From: Streptomyces sp. NBC_00239
GTDB taxonomy: Bacteria > Actinomycetota > Actinomycetes > Streptomycetales > Streptomycetaceae
Length of the DNA: 64,000 nucleotides
Direction of reading: 5' to 3'
Assembly (NCBI RefSeq): GCF_036194065.1
Contig: NZ_CP108095.1
Location: 8,246,001-8,310,000 of the forward strand
Positions 32,888-42,560 of this stretch are shown here, piece after piece. The position numbers and the translations under genes are program-made. Position 1 is the stretch's first letter. Each line of letters begins with the position of its first letter. The notes below the pieces were generated by a model. It saw only the letters and a list, made by a program, of their open reading frames with translations, ran no database searches and was not told the DNA's origin.

Positions 32888-34723
32888 ATGACGAAGCAAC
32901 CCGTCACGAGGTCCGCGTCACCCCGAGCGCATCATCGGGCCGCCACGGGCAACAAGAGTGGCATGGCAACGGAAAGCGGCACGGCCGCGAGACGCTCACG
33001 ACTGCTGTGGCTCGTCCCGGCCCAAGCCGCCGCGATGGTGGTGTTGGGCCTACTGGTGACCGGTCTTGTGGCGGACCAGCTGCCGCTGTCGGCGGAGGAC
33101 CGGGTCACGGACACCCTCGCAGCCCGCCGCACGCCGTGGGCGGACTCCGTGACGGAGTGGCTGTCCGTCCTCGCCTCCACGGAAGGCATCATCGGCGTGA
33201 CGCTGGTCTGCCTCGTCGCGCTGCTCGTGCTGCCCCGCACGCCGCGCCGCGCCGACGCGCTCTTCCTGGGCGGGTCGGTCGCCGTGCAGTCGGCCGTCTT
33301 CCTCGTCGTGACGATGTTCGTCGAACGCCCGCGCCCCGACGTGCCCCGTCTGGACGGCGCGCCGCCCACCTCCAGCTTCCCCTCCGGGCACGTCGGCGCC
33401 TCCGTGGCCCTGTACGGCGCCCTGGCCACGCTCGTGTGGACCCGACTGCGCGGCCCGTGGCGCTACGTCGTGGCAGCGGCCCTGTTCCTCGTCCCCCCGT
33501 TGGTCGGGCTGTCCCGGATGTACCGGGGCATGCACCACCCCACCGACGTGGCGGGCGGCCTGCTCAACGGCGTCGCGACGCTGCTCGTCGTCGGCTCGGC
33601 ATTCCTGACCGGCCGGACCCGCGACACCGACGACCGCCCGGACATCGGCACGGACGTGCTTCACCACGGCGACGCGCTCTCCGCCCCCCGCGTGCCCGCC
33701 GCCCGCGACGGGGTCCCTCCTCGCCGGGCCGTCGTGGTCCGCCACCCGCACGGCTGCGGCGATGACCTGGCCGAGCGGGTGCGCCTCACCCTCGACCACC
33801 ACGGGTACACCGATCAACGGTGGACCGACACCTCCGTCGAACAGCCTTGCGGGACCCTGTCCGAGGAGTGCGCGCAGCCCGGAGTCGACCTGGTCGTCGT
33901 CTGCGGCGGTGACGGCACGGTCCGCGCTTGCGCGGACGTGGCAGCCGGGACCGGCACACCGCTGGCGCTCGTGCCCTGCGGGACGGGCAATCTCCTCGCC
34001 CGGAACCTCGACCTTCCGCTGGATCCGCTCACCGCCCTCGAAGAGGCCCTCGCCGGGGGCGAGTTCCCGATCGACGTGGGACGGGTATGGGGCGACGGCC
34101 TCCCGTCGACGCGGTTCACGGTGATGGCGGGCGCCGGATTCGACGCCGCCACGGTCCGCGACGCCTCGCCCGCGCTCAAGGCCCGTCTCGGATGGCCGGC
34201 CTACGTCCTGTCGGCCGCACGCCACCTGGGAGATCCGGCCATGCGCCTGTCCGTACGGCTGGACGGGGGCCGGGCCCGTCGGCGCCGGGCGCGGATGGTC
34301 GTCGTCGGCAACGTGGGCGCGCTCCAAGGCGGTCTCGAACTCCTGCCGCTGGCACGGCCGGACAGCGGACGGCTGGAAGTCGTGCTCTTCGACCCGCACG
34401 GCGCGACGGGGTGGCTCGCCGCGGCCGCCCACCTGGCCGCGCGGGTCGTCCGTACGGGCTCCCCGGCGGCGGACGACACCGCGTCGGCCGGCGGCCGGAC
34501 GGTGGCCGGTGGATCCCTGGAGTACTTCAGCGCCCGCCGGATCGAGATCCGTTTCGTCGGCGCCCAGGCCCGGGAGGTCGACGGCGACACCATGACGGAA
34601 GGCTCCCGGCTGTTCGCCGAGGTGGAAGAGGGCGCGCTGCGCATCCGCCTCCCCAGGGCCCTGGGAACGACCGCGGGCGATCCCGACGAACACACCCCCG
34701 CACACAGCGCGCACCACCACTGA
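32888..34723 (+). CDS. Bifunctional PAP2 phosphatase-diacylglycerol kinase protein
   Basis: From the ATG at 32888, 611 residues (an ATG at 32963 would also fit). The first half is a six-helix PAP2 phosphatase with ERPRPDVPRL at ~146-155, SFPSGH at ~163-168 and SRMYRGMHHPTD at ~209-220, so all three motifs are intact. After a linker (~240-280) comes a DAGK/LCB5 catalytic domain with VVVCGGDGTV (GGDGT at 340-344), LALVPCGTGNLLARNLDLPL and a C-terminal NVGALQGGLELLPLARPDSG. One end removes a lipid phosphate while the other adds one, at the membrane. It is first in a run with BrkB and a second PAP2. Confidence 0.92.
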   Translation: MTKQPVTRSASPRAHHRAATGNKSGMATESGTAARRSRLLWLVPAQAAAMVVLGLLVTGLVADQLPLSAEDRVTDTLAARRTPWADSVTEWLSVLASTEGIIGVTLVCLVALLVLPRTPRRADALFLGGSVAVQSAVFLVVTMFVERPRPDVPRLDGAPPTSSFPSGHVGASVALYGALATLVWTRLRGPWRYVVAAALFLVPPLVGLSRMYRGMHHPTDVAGGLLNGVATLLVVGSAFLTGRTRDTDDRPDIGTDVLHHGDALSAPRVPAARDGVPPRRAVVVRHPHGCGDDLAERVRLTLDHHGYTDQRWTDTSVEQPCGTLSEECAQPGVDLVVVCGGDGTVRACADVAAGTGTPLALVPCGTGNLLARNLDLPLDPLTALEEALAGGEFPIDVGRVWGDGLPSTRFTVMAGAGFDAATVRDASPALKARLGWPAYVLSAARHLGDPAMRLSVRLDGGRARRRRARMVVVGNVGALQGGLELLPLARPDSGRLEVVLFDPHGATGWLAAAAHLAARVVRTGSPAADDTASAGGRTVAGGSLEYFSARRIEIRFVGAQAREVDGDTMTEGSRLFAEVEEGALRIRLPRALGTTAGDPDEHTPAHSAHHH

Positions 34724-34797
34724 CCGAGCACCGGCAGCGCGCACCACTGGACCCCCACCGGCACACCACGCGCCGGGCACACACAGTCAGGAAGCCG

Positions 34798-35751
34798 ATG
34801 GGAACCGCGACCCGGGTACCGCAAAGATGCGACGTGGTGGACGACGAACTGTCCGCGGACGAGGCCTGGGCCGCCCTGCGCCGCTACGGAGGATGGAGCC
34901 TGGCCCGCGACTCGTTCGTGCGCTTCCGCTACGCGGACGGCTTCAGCCACTCCCGCGCCCTCGCCCTCCAGACCGTGCTCTCCATCGTGCCCCTGGCCAT
35001 CGCCGCCATAGGCCTGTCCAGCGTCCTGCACACCGAGGACCTGGGCCGTGTCGCCGAACTCACCATCGGACGGATCACCAGCGGCCCCAGCCGGCAAGTG
35101 GTCGACGAAGCCCTGCGCGAGAGCCGCCGCCAGGCCGGCGACGGCGGCCAGGCCGCCCTCTGGCTGGGCCTGCTGTTCTCCCTCGCCAACGTCACCACGA
35201 GCCTGTGCCAGGTCGAGCGCGGCGCCAACCGCATCTACGGCAACGAACGCGACCGGCCCTTCCTGCTCAAGTACTCGCGCGGCCTCGTCATGGCGGCCCT
35301 CGCCGGTCTTCCCCTCGGGCTCAGCTTCGTCCTCACCGTGCTCGGCGCCGACCTCACCCACGCCTTCGCCGAGGTCTACAGCGTCGCACCGGGCACCATC
35401 CGCGCCTGGGACATCCTGCGTTGGCCGGTCGGGATCCTGCTCGCCGTGCTGGCCACCAGTGCGATCTTCCGCCTGTCGCCGCGCCGCGACCAGCCGGGCT
35501 ACACCTGGCTCGCGTTCGGCGCCGTCGTCTATCTGGTGCTGTGGACCACCGCGACGTGGGCCCTCAGCCTGTACGTCGGTGCCAGCAGCACCTTCACCAG
35601 CGTCTACGGCCCCCTCAGCGCGCTCATATCCCTGTTGCTGTGGTCCTACCTGACCTCGATGGCCCTGTTCCTCGGCCTGTCCTTCGCCGCCCAACTGGAA
35701 GCCGTACGGGCCGGTGTGCGGGATCCCGTCACACGGGACCCCGGAGTCTGA
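34798..35751 (+). CDS. YihY/virulence factor BrkB-family membrane protein
   Basis: The ATG at 34798, with AGGAAG upstream, gives 317 residues. An N-terminal soluble ~40 residues is followed by six helices: SHSRALALQTVLSIVPLAIA, AALWLGLLFSLANVTTSLCQ, VERGANRIYGNERDRPFLLK, RGLVMAALAGLPLGLSFVLT, GYTWLAFGAVVYLVLWTTAT and LISLLLWSYLTSMALFLGLS. It belongs to the same family as the protein at 23729-24775 but diverges strongly from it. It lies 74 bp after the PAP2-DAGK gene and 161 bp before a PAP2 gene, so one transcript is likely. Confidence 0.9.
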   Translation: MGTATRVPQRCDVVDDELSADEAWAALRRYGGWSLARDSFVRFRYADGFSHSRALALQTVLSIVPLAIAAIGLSSVLHTEDLGRVAELTIGRITSGPSRQVVDEALRESRRQAGDGGQAALWLGLLFSLANVTTSLCQVERGANRIYGNERDRPFLLKYSRGLVMAALAGLPLGLSFVLTVLGADLTHAFAEVYSVAPGTIRAWDILRWPVGILLAVLATSAIFRLSPRRDQPGYTWLAFGAVVYLVLWTTATWALSLYVGASSTFTSVYGPLSALISLLLWSYLTSMALFLGLSFAAQLEAVRAGVRDPVTRDPGV

Positions 35752-35912
35752 CGCCGGGCGCCCGAACGCGCGCCGCCCCCGAACCCGACCCCAGCCCGAA
35801 CCCACCCCGGAGCCCGACCTCGACACCCACTCCCAGACCCAGACGACACCCTGACGGCCCGCCGCTCCCGGCCGTCCCAGACCCGCCGACGCCGACCGAA
35901 AGACGCGTACCC

Positions 35913-36752
35913 ATGGCACAGCGCCCACCCCGCACCCGACGCCGCGCAGCCCGCGAGTTCCTGGCCAGACACTCGGGGCCCGACGCGGCCTTCGGGATGC
36001 GGCTCGTGCTGACGGCGACCGCGACGGCAGTCGTGACCGTACCGTTCGTACTCGCCCTGGTCCTTGTCGAATCCCGGTGGCCGCCGCTGTACCGCCTCGA
36101 TCGGGACACGGCCGAACGGCTCCACCGAGCCGCCCTGGAAGACCCCGGGATGGTGCGCGTCCTGGACTTCCTCACCGGTGTGCTGTGGGACCCGGTGACC
36201 ATGCGGCTCCTGGTGGCCGTCCTCGTGGTATGGCTCCTGGGGCGCCGCGCATGGCGCCTGGCGGCTTGGGCCGCGGTCACCGAAACGGCCGGCGCCGTCA
36301 TCGGGTTCCTCACGAAGAACGCGGTGGAACGCGCGCGCCCCCACCTGCCCGACCCCGTCGCCCAGGCACCCGGCTTCTCCTTCCCCTCCGGGCACGCCAT
36401 GACCGCCATGGTCTCCTGCGCGGTCCTCCTCCTGGCCCTGCTTCCTCTGGTGCCCCCTGCCTGGCGGCCCCTGCCCTGGGCCCTGGCGGCGCTGAGCGTG
36501 ATCGGCGTCGGCTACACCCGGGTCGCGCTGGGCGTGCACTGGGTCAGCGATGTCGTCGGGGGCTGGCTCCTCGGGCTCGTCGTGGTCACCGCCACGACAC
36601 TCGTCTTCGAAGCCTGGCGGGCCGACACCGGCCGCCGCCGCACTGGCGTCGCCGAGGGCCTGGAGCCCGAGATCTCCGCCCCCGACCCGGAAGCGGACCT
36701 CGGCGGGTCCCGTATCCCCGACGCCTCGGACCGCTCGCCCCACGCCCGGTGA
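35913..36752 (+). CDS. PAP2-family phosphatase
   Basis: A 279-residue membrane phosphatase starting MAQRPPRTRRRAAREFLARH. Motif 1 is KNAVERARPHL (~130-140), motif 2 is FSFPSGHAM (~151-159), and motif 3 is TRVALGVHWVSDVVGG (~195-210) with the catalytic His. Five to six helices are visible; a ~45-residue charged tail follows helix 6. It probably dephosphorylates undecaprenyl pyrophosphate or phosphatidic acid on the outer face of the membrane. It is the last gene of the PAP2-DAGK/BrkB/PAP2 run, with a hairpin terminator 18 bp downstream. Confidence 0.93.
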   Translation: MAQRPPRTRRRAAREFLARHSGPDAAFGMRLVLTATATAVVTVPFVLALVLVESRWPPLYRLDRDTAERLHRAALEDPGMVRVLDFLTGVLWDPVTMRLLVAVLVVWLLGRRAWRLAAWAAVTETAGAVIGFLTKNAVERARPHLPDPVAQAPGFSFPSGHAMTAMVSCAVLLLALLPLVPPAWRPLPWALAALSVIGVGYTRVALGVHWVSDVVGGWLLGLVVVTATTLVFEAWRADTGRRRTGVAEGLEPEISAPDPEADLGGSRIPDASDRSPHAR

Positions 36753-36769
36753 CCCCCCGCCCCCGGCGA

Positions 36770-36789
36770 CCGGGGCCTTCGGGCCCCGG
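36770..36789 (+). terminator. Terminator hairpin with TTCG tetraloop
   Basis: ccggggcc-ttcg-ggccccgg is a perfect 8-bp stem with a stable UUCG loop, 18 bp after the PAP2 stop codon. Confidence 0.8.
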
Positions 36790-36867
36790 GCACGGCGCAG
36801 GTCGGGCTGCGGAGGGGCCGGGAAAGATCCTTCGGATTCCCCGTCACATCCGTACGCGCCCCTCCGT

Positions 36868-37206
36868 CAGTGCTGTGTAGACGCCGATCGGGCCCACACC
36901 ACCACCGAGGTCGAGGAGCGCGCGGGTCAGCAACTGCGTGAGCACTCCGATGAGCTGCTGGAACCGGTCAAGCAGACCGCCATCCACGCTGCCGAGGAGG
37001 TCCGTGAGGAGATGAAGGAGCCGGTCGCCGAAGCTGTCGAATCGGTGAAGGACACCGCTCAGGAAGCGGTCTCCACCACGACCGAGCACGCGCAGCACGC
37101 CGGTCAGGAAACCGCCGACGAACTGCGCCACGTAGGGGAGGAAGCAGCCGGTCAGGCGGGCAGCAACTCCACCGGTCAGCGACCCCCGATCCGGGCCACC
37201 CGATGA
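36868..37206 (+). pseudogene. 5'-truncated coiled-coil protein
   Basis: The frame to the TGA at 37204 encodes TTTEVEERAGQQLREHSDEL, then VKQTAIHAAEEVREEMKEPV, AEAVESVKDTAQEAVSTTTE and TADELRHVGEEAAGQAG, a continuous amphipathic helix of ~95 residues. No ATG or GTG occurs in frame ahead of it, and the upstream sequence is unrelated. It looks like the C-terminal part of a Streptomyces YtxH/apolipoprotein-like stress protein whose N-terminus was deleted. A terminator follows. Confidence 0.55.
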
Positions 37207-37212
37207 GAAGGG

Positions 37213-37239
37213 CGTCCCCGTGTAGGTGGCACGGGGGCG
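37213..37239 (+). terminator. Terminator hairpin after coiled-coil fragment
   Basis: cgtccccgtg and cacgggggcg pair over 10 positions (one G-T) around taggtgg, followed by a short TTT. Confidence 0.7.
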
Positions 37240-37280
37240 TTTCGCTCTGGTCCCTTGGAGCATTCCTGCACTGCCGCCCC

Positions 37281-38600
37281 CTACGCGCCAGGGTAGAGCT
37301 GTCCGATCGACGGTCGTGAGGCGTCCGCGAGGTCGGCGCCGGTGGCCGCGTCACGCTGGGAGTTGCCCACGCCGCGCCAGTCCAGACACATGACGGTCGC
37401 GTCGTCGTCCAGATGGCCGTCACCGGCGTCCACGATCGCCCCGATGAGGGTGCGGGCGGCTTCGCGGGGATGCAGGGAGCGGGTGCGGAGGATCAGGTCT
37501 GACAGGTCGAGATTCTCGGCGTTGCGCTCCAGCATGCCGTCCGTCAACATCACCAGTCGGTCACCCGGTCGCAAGTCCAACGACTGCACCCGGTAGGTGC
37601 CGGCCGGTGATCCATGGACATTGAGGCCGAACGGTCGATCGACTTCGGGAACGATCTCCTGTACCTGCCCGTTCCGCATCCGCAGCGGCCAGGGATGCCC
37701 GGCGTTGACGAACTCGGCCCGGCCGTCGAGCAGACTGATGCGCAGGAGCTGACCGGTGACGTAACCGCCACGGCCGTGATCGCGCATGGCCTGGTCGGCT
37801 TGGCGGGCCTGTTCCTCGAGGTCGGCGCCTGCCCGCCGTGCTCGCCGCAGGGCACCCACGACCAGCGTGGCCAGCAGCGCGGCGTCGACGTCGTGTCCCA
37901 TGGCATCGGTGACGGACAGCTGGACCGTATCCCGGTCGATCACGTAGTCGAAGGTGTCGCCCCCGACGTGGTCGGCGGGTTCCAGAGCCCCTGCGACCGC
38001 GAACTGAGCCGCCTCACATGCCAGCGACGCCGGGAGCAGCCGGTGCTGGATCTCCGCGGCCAGGTTCAGCGGCTTCGTACGTCGGCCCCATTGGTACACA
38101 TCGGTGTGGGACCGGTTGGCGATGACGATGTAGGCCAGCGCGTGCGCCGTCTCACCGATCTCCCGCATCACTTCCGCGCCCGGGGCGGCGGGCAGGAACA
38201 GCTCAAGGAGCCCGATGGCATCCCCGCGGCTGGTCACCGGGGCGACGACCCGCACCAGCTCGCCCCTGCCCCTGTCCTCCACCCTCGGCTGCTGGCTGCG
38301 GATCACGTCGTCGTACAGGGTGCCCCGCAGCCGAATGCGCCGGGCGGGCTCACCGGTCTCGACGCTGCCCGCAGCCCCCAGCCGCACGACCGAACTGCCG
38401 GTGAAGTCAGCGATCAAGAACGACACCGAGGCAGCCCCGAGGTGCTCCTTGAGCATGCGCGCGACCACATCGAGCGACTCCACGGGCGCCGCGGCCTCCG
38501 CAGCCTCCAACGTCCCCGCCAACGTCATCGCCCTGCCCCGGCGGTTCCGGCTGGTGGAGTGACGAGACTCCTGCCCGCCGTCCGGCTCTCCTGCGGTCAC
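37281..38600 (-). CDS. PP2C-type SpoIIE-domain protein phosphatase
   Basis: The start at the GTG at 38600 has AAGGGG seven bases upstream (439 residues); the ATG at 38528 is an alternative. Residues ~45-170 form a GAF-like domain (VVARMLKEHLGAASVSFLIA, VVAPVTSRGDAIGLLELFLP). The SpoIIE phosphatase core follows with AEIQHRLLPASL, GDTFDYVIDRDTVQLSVTDA (metal Asp), MGHDVDAALLATLVVGALRR and LTDGMLERNAENLDLSDL. Such Streptomyces proteins dephosphorylate STAS anti-anti-sigma factors to release stress sigma factors. A STAS protein gene is divergent, 320 bp away, and could be the substrate. Confidence 0.92.
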   Translation of the reverse strand: MTAGEPDGGQESRHSTSRNRRGRAMTLAGTLEAAEAAAPVESLDVVARMLKEHLGAASVSFLIADFTGSSVVRLGAAGSVETGEPARRIRLRGTLYDDVIRSQQPRVEDRGRGELVRVVAPVTSRGDAIGLLELFLPAAPGAEVMREIGETAHALAYIVIANRSHTDVYQWGRRTKPLNLAAEIQHRLLPASLACEAAQFAVAGALEPADHVGGDTFDYVIDRDTVQLSVTDAMGHDVDAALLATLVVGALRRARRAGADLEEQARQADQAMRDHGRGGYVTGQLLRISLLDGRAEFVNAGHPWPLRMRNGQVQEIVPEVDRPFGLNVHGSPAGTYRVQSLDLRPGDRLVMLTDGMLERNAENLDLSDLILRTRSLHPREAARTLIGAIVDAGDGHLDDDATVMCLDWRGVGNSQRDAATGADLADASRPSIGQLYPGA

Positions 38601-38920
38601 AACGACCCCTTATTGCGTGATGGCGGCCGGGACTCCATCCCGGATCGGTAAGACCCGCGCCAAGGCGAAGTCGCACGGTCACATTGCACCACGAGACCCC
38701 GGGCGGACAGGGCGGTCTGGTGTTCTCGGCCCCGGCGTGACACGCTCAAGGGGAACCAGCCTGGTCTGGTGGGAGACCCCGCACGCCTGAAGGTGACCGG
38801 CGGTGCGGGTGGTCTCGCTCGGCTGTGAGCGGCCTTCCGACGGCTGCACGCTTGACGGCCTCCTCCGCGCACGCCGGGAGCCGACCGCAATGGGCTCAGA
38901 TCCCGAACGGCGGACCAGTG
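38601..38920. other. Divergent promoter region of SpoIIE and STAS genes
   Basis: The 320 bp between the phosphatase and STAS genes hold no other gene. The phosphatase ribosome site is at its left end. No clear SigB-type element was found by eye. Confidence 0.5.
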
Positions 38921-39250
38921 ATGCTCCCCATCAGGCTGAACCTCGATGTCCGTGTGCAACCGGACGTGACGGTCGTGACGCTGGCAGGCGAACTCGACAT
39001 GACCACCTGCCCCGACGTCACCCGAGCCACCGACACCCTGGCCCTGAAGGGTCGGACCCTTGCCCTCGACCTGTCGGCCGTGACCCACATGGACTCCAGC
39101 GGCCTCAACATGCTCCTCACCCTGCGCAACCGCGCCCGCTCCGAGCACGGCGTGCTGCACTTGTGCGGCGTCCCGCGCCAGGCACTGCGCGTCCTCGACC
39201 TCACCGGCACCCGCAGTCTCTTCAACCTGCGCCCCTGCCTCACCCCATGA
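38921..39250 (+). CDS. STAS-domain anti-sigma factor antagonist
   Basis: Start at the ATG at 38921 (MLPIRLNLDVRVQPDVTVVT); a GTG at 38825 would add a disordered tail. The 109-residue STAS domain has LAGELDMTTCPDVTRATDTL, the core strand RTLALDLSAVTHMDSSGLNM with the phosphorylatable Ser59/Ser60 pair, and LHLCGVPRQALRVLDLTGT. It should bind an anti-sigma kinase when unphosphorylated. No RsbW-type kinase is nearby. The divergent SpoIIE phosphatase is the natural candidate for reactivating it. Confidence 0.9.
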   Translation: MLPIRLNLDVRVQPDVTVVTLAGELDMTTCPDVTRATDTLALKGRTLALDLSAVTHMDSSGLNMLLTLRNRARSEHGVLHLCGVPRQALRVLDLTGTRSLFNLRPCLTP

Positions 39251-39380
39251 CGTTCGCGCTTGCAGCCGGGCAGGGCGGGCATGCGCGAAGGGAACCACGG
39301 TGTCGAGTGCCGCCGCCGGCAAGCCCGTCGGGTGAGAAGCGACTCAGCGCGAGCGGCGCCGCACCATCTGGAGGTCTCAC

Positions 39381-41045
39381 ATGTCTGTGCCCGCCGACAC
39401 CGCCCCCCTTGCAGCACTTTCCGCGGCCGGAGTGGCGGTCTGGCTCGACGACCTGTCCCGCGAGCTCCTGGCCGGTGGAGAGCTCATCGAGCTGGTGGCG
39501 GAAAAGCACGTGGTGGGGGTCACGACCAACCCCACGATCTTCGCCTCCGCCCTGTCCAAGGGTGACCGCTACACCGAGCAGCTGCGCCGCCTCGGCGACG
39601 CTGGAACCAGTGTCGACGACGCAGTCTTCGCCCTGACCACGGACGACGTACGAAGCGGCTGCGAGGTCCTCGCCCCCGTCCATCAGCGCACCGGCGGCAT
39701 CGACGGACGGGTCTCCATCGAGGTCGACCCGCGCCTGGCGCAAGACGCCGATGCCACCGCTGTCCAGGCCCGAAAGCTGTGGCAGACAGTCGACCGGCCG
39801 AATCTGTTCGTCAAGATCCCGGCCACTCGCAAGGGGCTCAAGGCGATCACCGCCGTCATCGCCGAGGGCATCAGCGTCAACGGCACGCTGATTTTCTCCC
39901 TGGACCGTTACCGCGACGTGATGGACGCCTACCAGGCCGGTCTGGAGCAGGCGCAGGCAGCGGGACGCGACCTGTCGGTCATCCACTCGGTCGCCTCATT
40001 CTTCGTCTCCCGTGTCGACAGCGAGGTCGACCGCCGCCTCAACACCCTCGGCACCCCGGAGGCCCTGGCACTCAAGGGAAAGGCCGCGGTCGCCAACGCG
40101 CGGCTGGCACACCGGGCATTCGAGGAGATGACCGCGGAACCGCGTTGGCAGCGCCTCGCCGCGGCCGGGGCCCGCGTTCAGCGGCTCCTGTGGGCGTCCA
40201 CCGGGGTGAAGGACCCGTCGTACCCCGACACCATGTACGTCAGCGAACTCGTCATCCCCGGCAGCGTGAACACCATGCCCGGCGCCACCCTGGCCGCGTT
40301 CGCAGACCACGGAACCCTCCCTGCCCACCCCCCGACCGTGGACGACTACGCGGCCGCCGCTTCCCACCTCGAGGCTCTGCGACGCGTCGGCGTCGACTTC
40401 TCCGACGTCACCGACACCCTCGAGCGCGAAGGACTCACCAAGTTCGAGGACAGCTGGAAGGAACTGGGAGCCTCGGTGGAACGCGAGATGCACCCCCAAG
40501 CCGTCGACACCTGCGACGACACCGAAAGCCGGCAGGGAGGATCCGAAAGCGCCCAGCTGCTCGCGATCTACCTCAACGACCACTATTCGGCCGCTACCGG
40601 GGGCCTGGAGCTCTTCCGGCGCGCCGCAAAGGCGCAGACGAGCGCAGAAGCGCACACGGTACTGACCGAACTGACCCGTCAGGCTGACGAGGACCGTGAC
40701 GCGCTGGCACAGATCATGACCGATCTGGACGTCCCGATCAGCCACTCCAAGGCGGCCATGGGCTGGCTCGCCGAGAAGGCGGGCCGCCTCAAGACCAATG
40801 GGCACCTCCTCACCCGCTCGCCCCTCAGCGACGTCCTGGAAGCAGAGTCCATGCTCCTCGGCGTCCAGGGCAAGAAGGCCTGCTGGCGGACCCTGAGGAC
40901 CCTCGCCGACACCGACGAACGCTTTTCCGCCAAACACCTGGACGCCCTGGCGGAGCGCGCCGAGAAGCAACTCGCGCTCTTGGAGGAGCTGCGCACAGCG
41001 GCAGTCACTCAGGCGTTGCGCCCTCAACCCCCCAGCACGCGGTAG
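39381..41045 (+). CDS. tal: Transaldolase with an additional C-terminal helical domain
   Basis: GGAGGT lies six bases before the ATG at 39381. Residues 1-~370 are a full transaldolase: [40 protein letters not shown], the Schiff-base Lys145 in [12 protein letters not shown], and [10 protein letters not shown]. It should interconvert sedoheptulose-7-P and glyceraldehyde-3-P with erythrose-4-P and fructose-6-P. Residues ~388-545 are extra: an all-helical domain ([57 protein letters not shown]) resembling stand-alone actinobacterial proteins of ~170 residues. A short acidic linker ([15 protein letters not shown]) joins them. Normal transaldolases of this class end near residue 370. Confidence 0.93.
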   Translation: MSVPADTAPLAALSAAGVAVWLDDLSRELLAGGELIELVAEKHVVGVTTNPTIFASALSKGDRYTEQLRRLGDAGTSVDDAVFALTTDDVRSGCEVLAPVHQRTGGIDGRVSIEVDPRLAQDADATAVQARKLWQTVDRPNLFVKIPATRKGLKAITAVIAEGISVNGTLIFSLDRYRDVMDAYQAGLEQAQAAGRDLSVIHSVASFFVSRVDSEVDRRLNTLGTPEALALKGKAAVANARLAHRAFEEMTAEPRWQRLAAAGARVQRLLWASTGVKDPSYPDTMYVSELVIPGSVNTMPGATLAAFADHGTLPAHPPTVDDYAAAASHLEALRRVGVDFSDVTDTLEREGLTKFEDSWKELGASVEREMHPQAVDTCDDTESRQGGSESAQLLAIYLNDHYSAATGGLELFRRAAKAQTSAEAHTVLTELTRQADEDRDALAQIMTDLDVPISHSKAAMGWLAEKAGRLKTNGHLLTRSPLSDVLEAESMLLGVQGKKACWRTLRTLADTDERFSAKHLDALAERAEKQLALLEELRTAAVTQALRPQPPSTR

Positions 41046-41442
41046 ACCCGGGGAGTCGCCGCTCCTGCCGTGAGAGGGGAGTGGACGCCCCTCCGTGTAC
41101 GCGCGGTGCCCGGGCTCCGCCGTCTCTGAGGCCTTTGGATCATACCGGGGCCCGCAAGCGGTACCGCGTAGCCCTCGGGACGAGAGCGAGTCGGGGCAGA
41201 GACTCCCGACAGGGGCTCCGCTCGGCAGCGCAACCGTGCCGGCCCGGCCGGGTCCCCGGGCCGACGGGCGGGTTGCCCGAGGTCGGGACCATGGCGCAGG
41301 GCTGGGAGTCCGTCAATGTCGATATCCCGGGTATGCGCAGTACGAGGGGAGCGACACCCGCGGGCCGGCGGGGCCCGGGACAGGGAGTTCCGCAGCTGTT
41401 GTGGCCGCTCCTCCGAGACCGACCAGAAAGCGACCCCTGATC
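41046..41442. other. ~400-bp intergenic stretch before desaturase
   Basis: No gene with family resemblance. A gggtat at about 41331 could be a SigB-type -10, but no matching -35 lies at the right distance. Frames running into the desaturase gene from upstream lack a ribosome site. Confidence 0.4.
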
Positions 41443-42489
41443 ATGCATTCCTCCCAGACGGTGCGTCCTCCTCCCGTACGGGCTGATTCGGGGAGCGACT
41501 TCGCCCGACTCTCCCGGAAGATCCAAGAGGCGGGTCTCATGGCTCGGCGCCCCGGGTACTACGCATGGCGCATCGCGTCCGTGACGGCCCTGTACGCCGC
41601 CGGGTGGACGGCCTTCGTCCTGATCGGCGACAGCTGGTGGACGCTGCTGGTGGCTGCCTTCCTTGCCTTCGTCTTCGGGCAGGTGGCCCTGCTCGCGCAC
41701 GACCTCGCCCACCGGCAGGTGTTCCGACTCCGCAAGGCCAGCGAGGTGTCCGGGCGCATCGCCGGCAACCTCGGCATCGGCATGGGCTACGGCTGGTGGC
41801 AGGACAAGCACACCCGCCACCACGCCAACCCGAACCACGAGGACCTCGACCCCGACCTCGACCCGGACATCCTCGTCTGGACGCAGGACCAGGCTCGCGT
41901 GGCCAGGGGACTGCCGCGGCTGCTCGGCCGCTCGCAGGCGTACCTCTTCTTCCCGCTACTCCTGCTGGAGGGGTTCAACCTGCACGTGTCCGGGGTTCGG
42001 TCGCTGTTCGACCGCTCGCTCAAGCACCGTGCATGGGAGGGGGCTCTGCTCGCCGCGCACATCGCCGCCTACCTCGGCGCGGTGTTCCTGATGCTGCCAC
42101 CCGGCAAGGCGGCCGTCTTCCTCCTCGTCCACCAATGCCTCTTCGGCGTCTACCTCGGCTCGATCTTCGCCCCGAACCACAAGGGCATGCCCGTCCTGCG
42201 GGGTGACGAGCGGCCCGACTTCCTCAGACGCCAGGTCCTCACCTCCCGAGACGTACGCGGCGGCCGGTTCACCGACATCGTCCTGGGCGGTCTCAACTAC
42301 CAGATCGAGCACCACCTCTTCCCGAGCATGCCCAGCCCCCACCTGCGCAGGGCCCAGACCATCGTCCGCGCGTACTGCCAGGAGCTCGGGGTCAGCTACC
42401 TGGAGACCAGCCTGATCAACTCCTACCGGCAGACCCTCGCCAGCCTGCACGCGGCCGGAGCCCCTCTCAGAGCGCCGGAGACCACCTGA
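41443..42489 (+). CDS. Membrane fatty acid desaturase
   Basis: From the ATG at 41443, 348 residues. The three His boxes of acyl-lipid/acyl-CoA desaturases are present: HDLAHRQ (~88-94), HTRHHANPNH (~124-133) and, near the C-terminus, QIEHHLFPSM (~287-296), with a further APNHKG. Four membrane segments surround them. It should introduce a cis double bond in an acyl chain with a di-iron centre, needing ferredoxin, which is not encoded nearby. The stop codon is 2 bp from a DUF5133 remnant, so a deletion endpoint lies just downstream. Confidence 0.92.
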   Translation: MHSSQTVRPPPVRADSGSDFARLSRKIQEAGLMARRPGYYAWRIASVTALYAAGWTAFVLIGDSWWTLLVAAFLAFVFGQVALLAHDLAHRQVFRLRKASEVSGRIAGNLGIGMGYGWWQDKHTRHHANPNHEDLDPDLDPDILVWTQDQARVARGLPRLLGRSQAYLFFPLLLLEGFNLHVSGVRSLFDRSLKHRAWEGALLAAHIAAYLGAVFLMLPPGKAAVFLLVHQCLFGVYLGSIFAPNHKGMPVLRGDERPDFLRRQVLTSRDVRGGRFTDIVLGGLNYQIEHHLFPSMPSPHLRRAQTIVRAYCQELGVSYLETSLINSYRQTLASLHAAGAPLRAPETT

Positions 42490-42491
42490 CT

Positions 42492-42560
42492 CTGATTGCC
42501 GCCCACCACCATCTGCCTGGCGCAGGTGCCCTCGACGACTCCGTGCTCGTCACCGGCTGA
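42492..42560 (+). pseudogene. DUF5133 3' remnant (last 22 codons)
   Basis: LIAAHHHLPGAGALDDSVL followed by VTG and a TGA corresponds to the last codons of the intact DUF5133 gene at 8316-8546 (LIAARHHLPGAGTLDDSVL). Everything before is missing; the desaturase gene ends 2 bp upstream. Confidence 0.8.
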
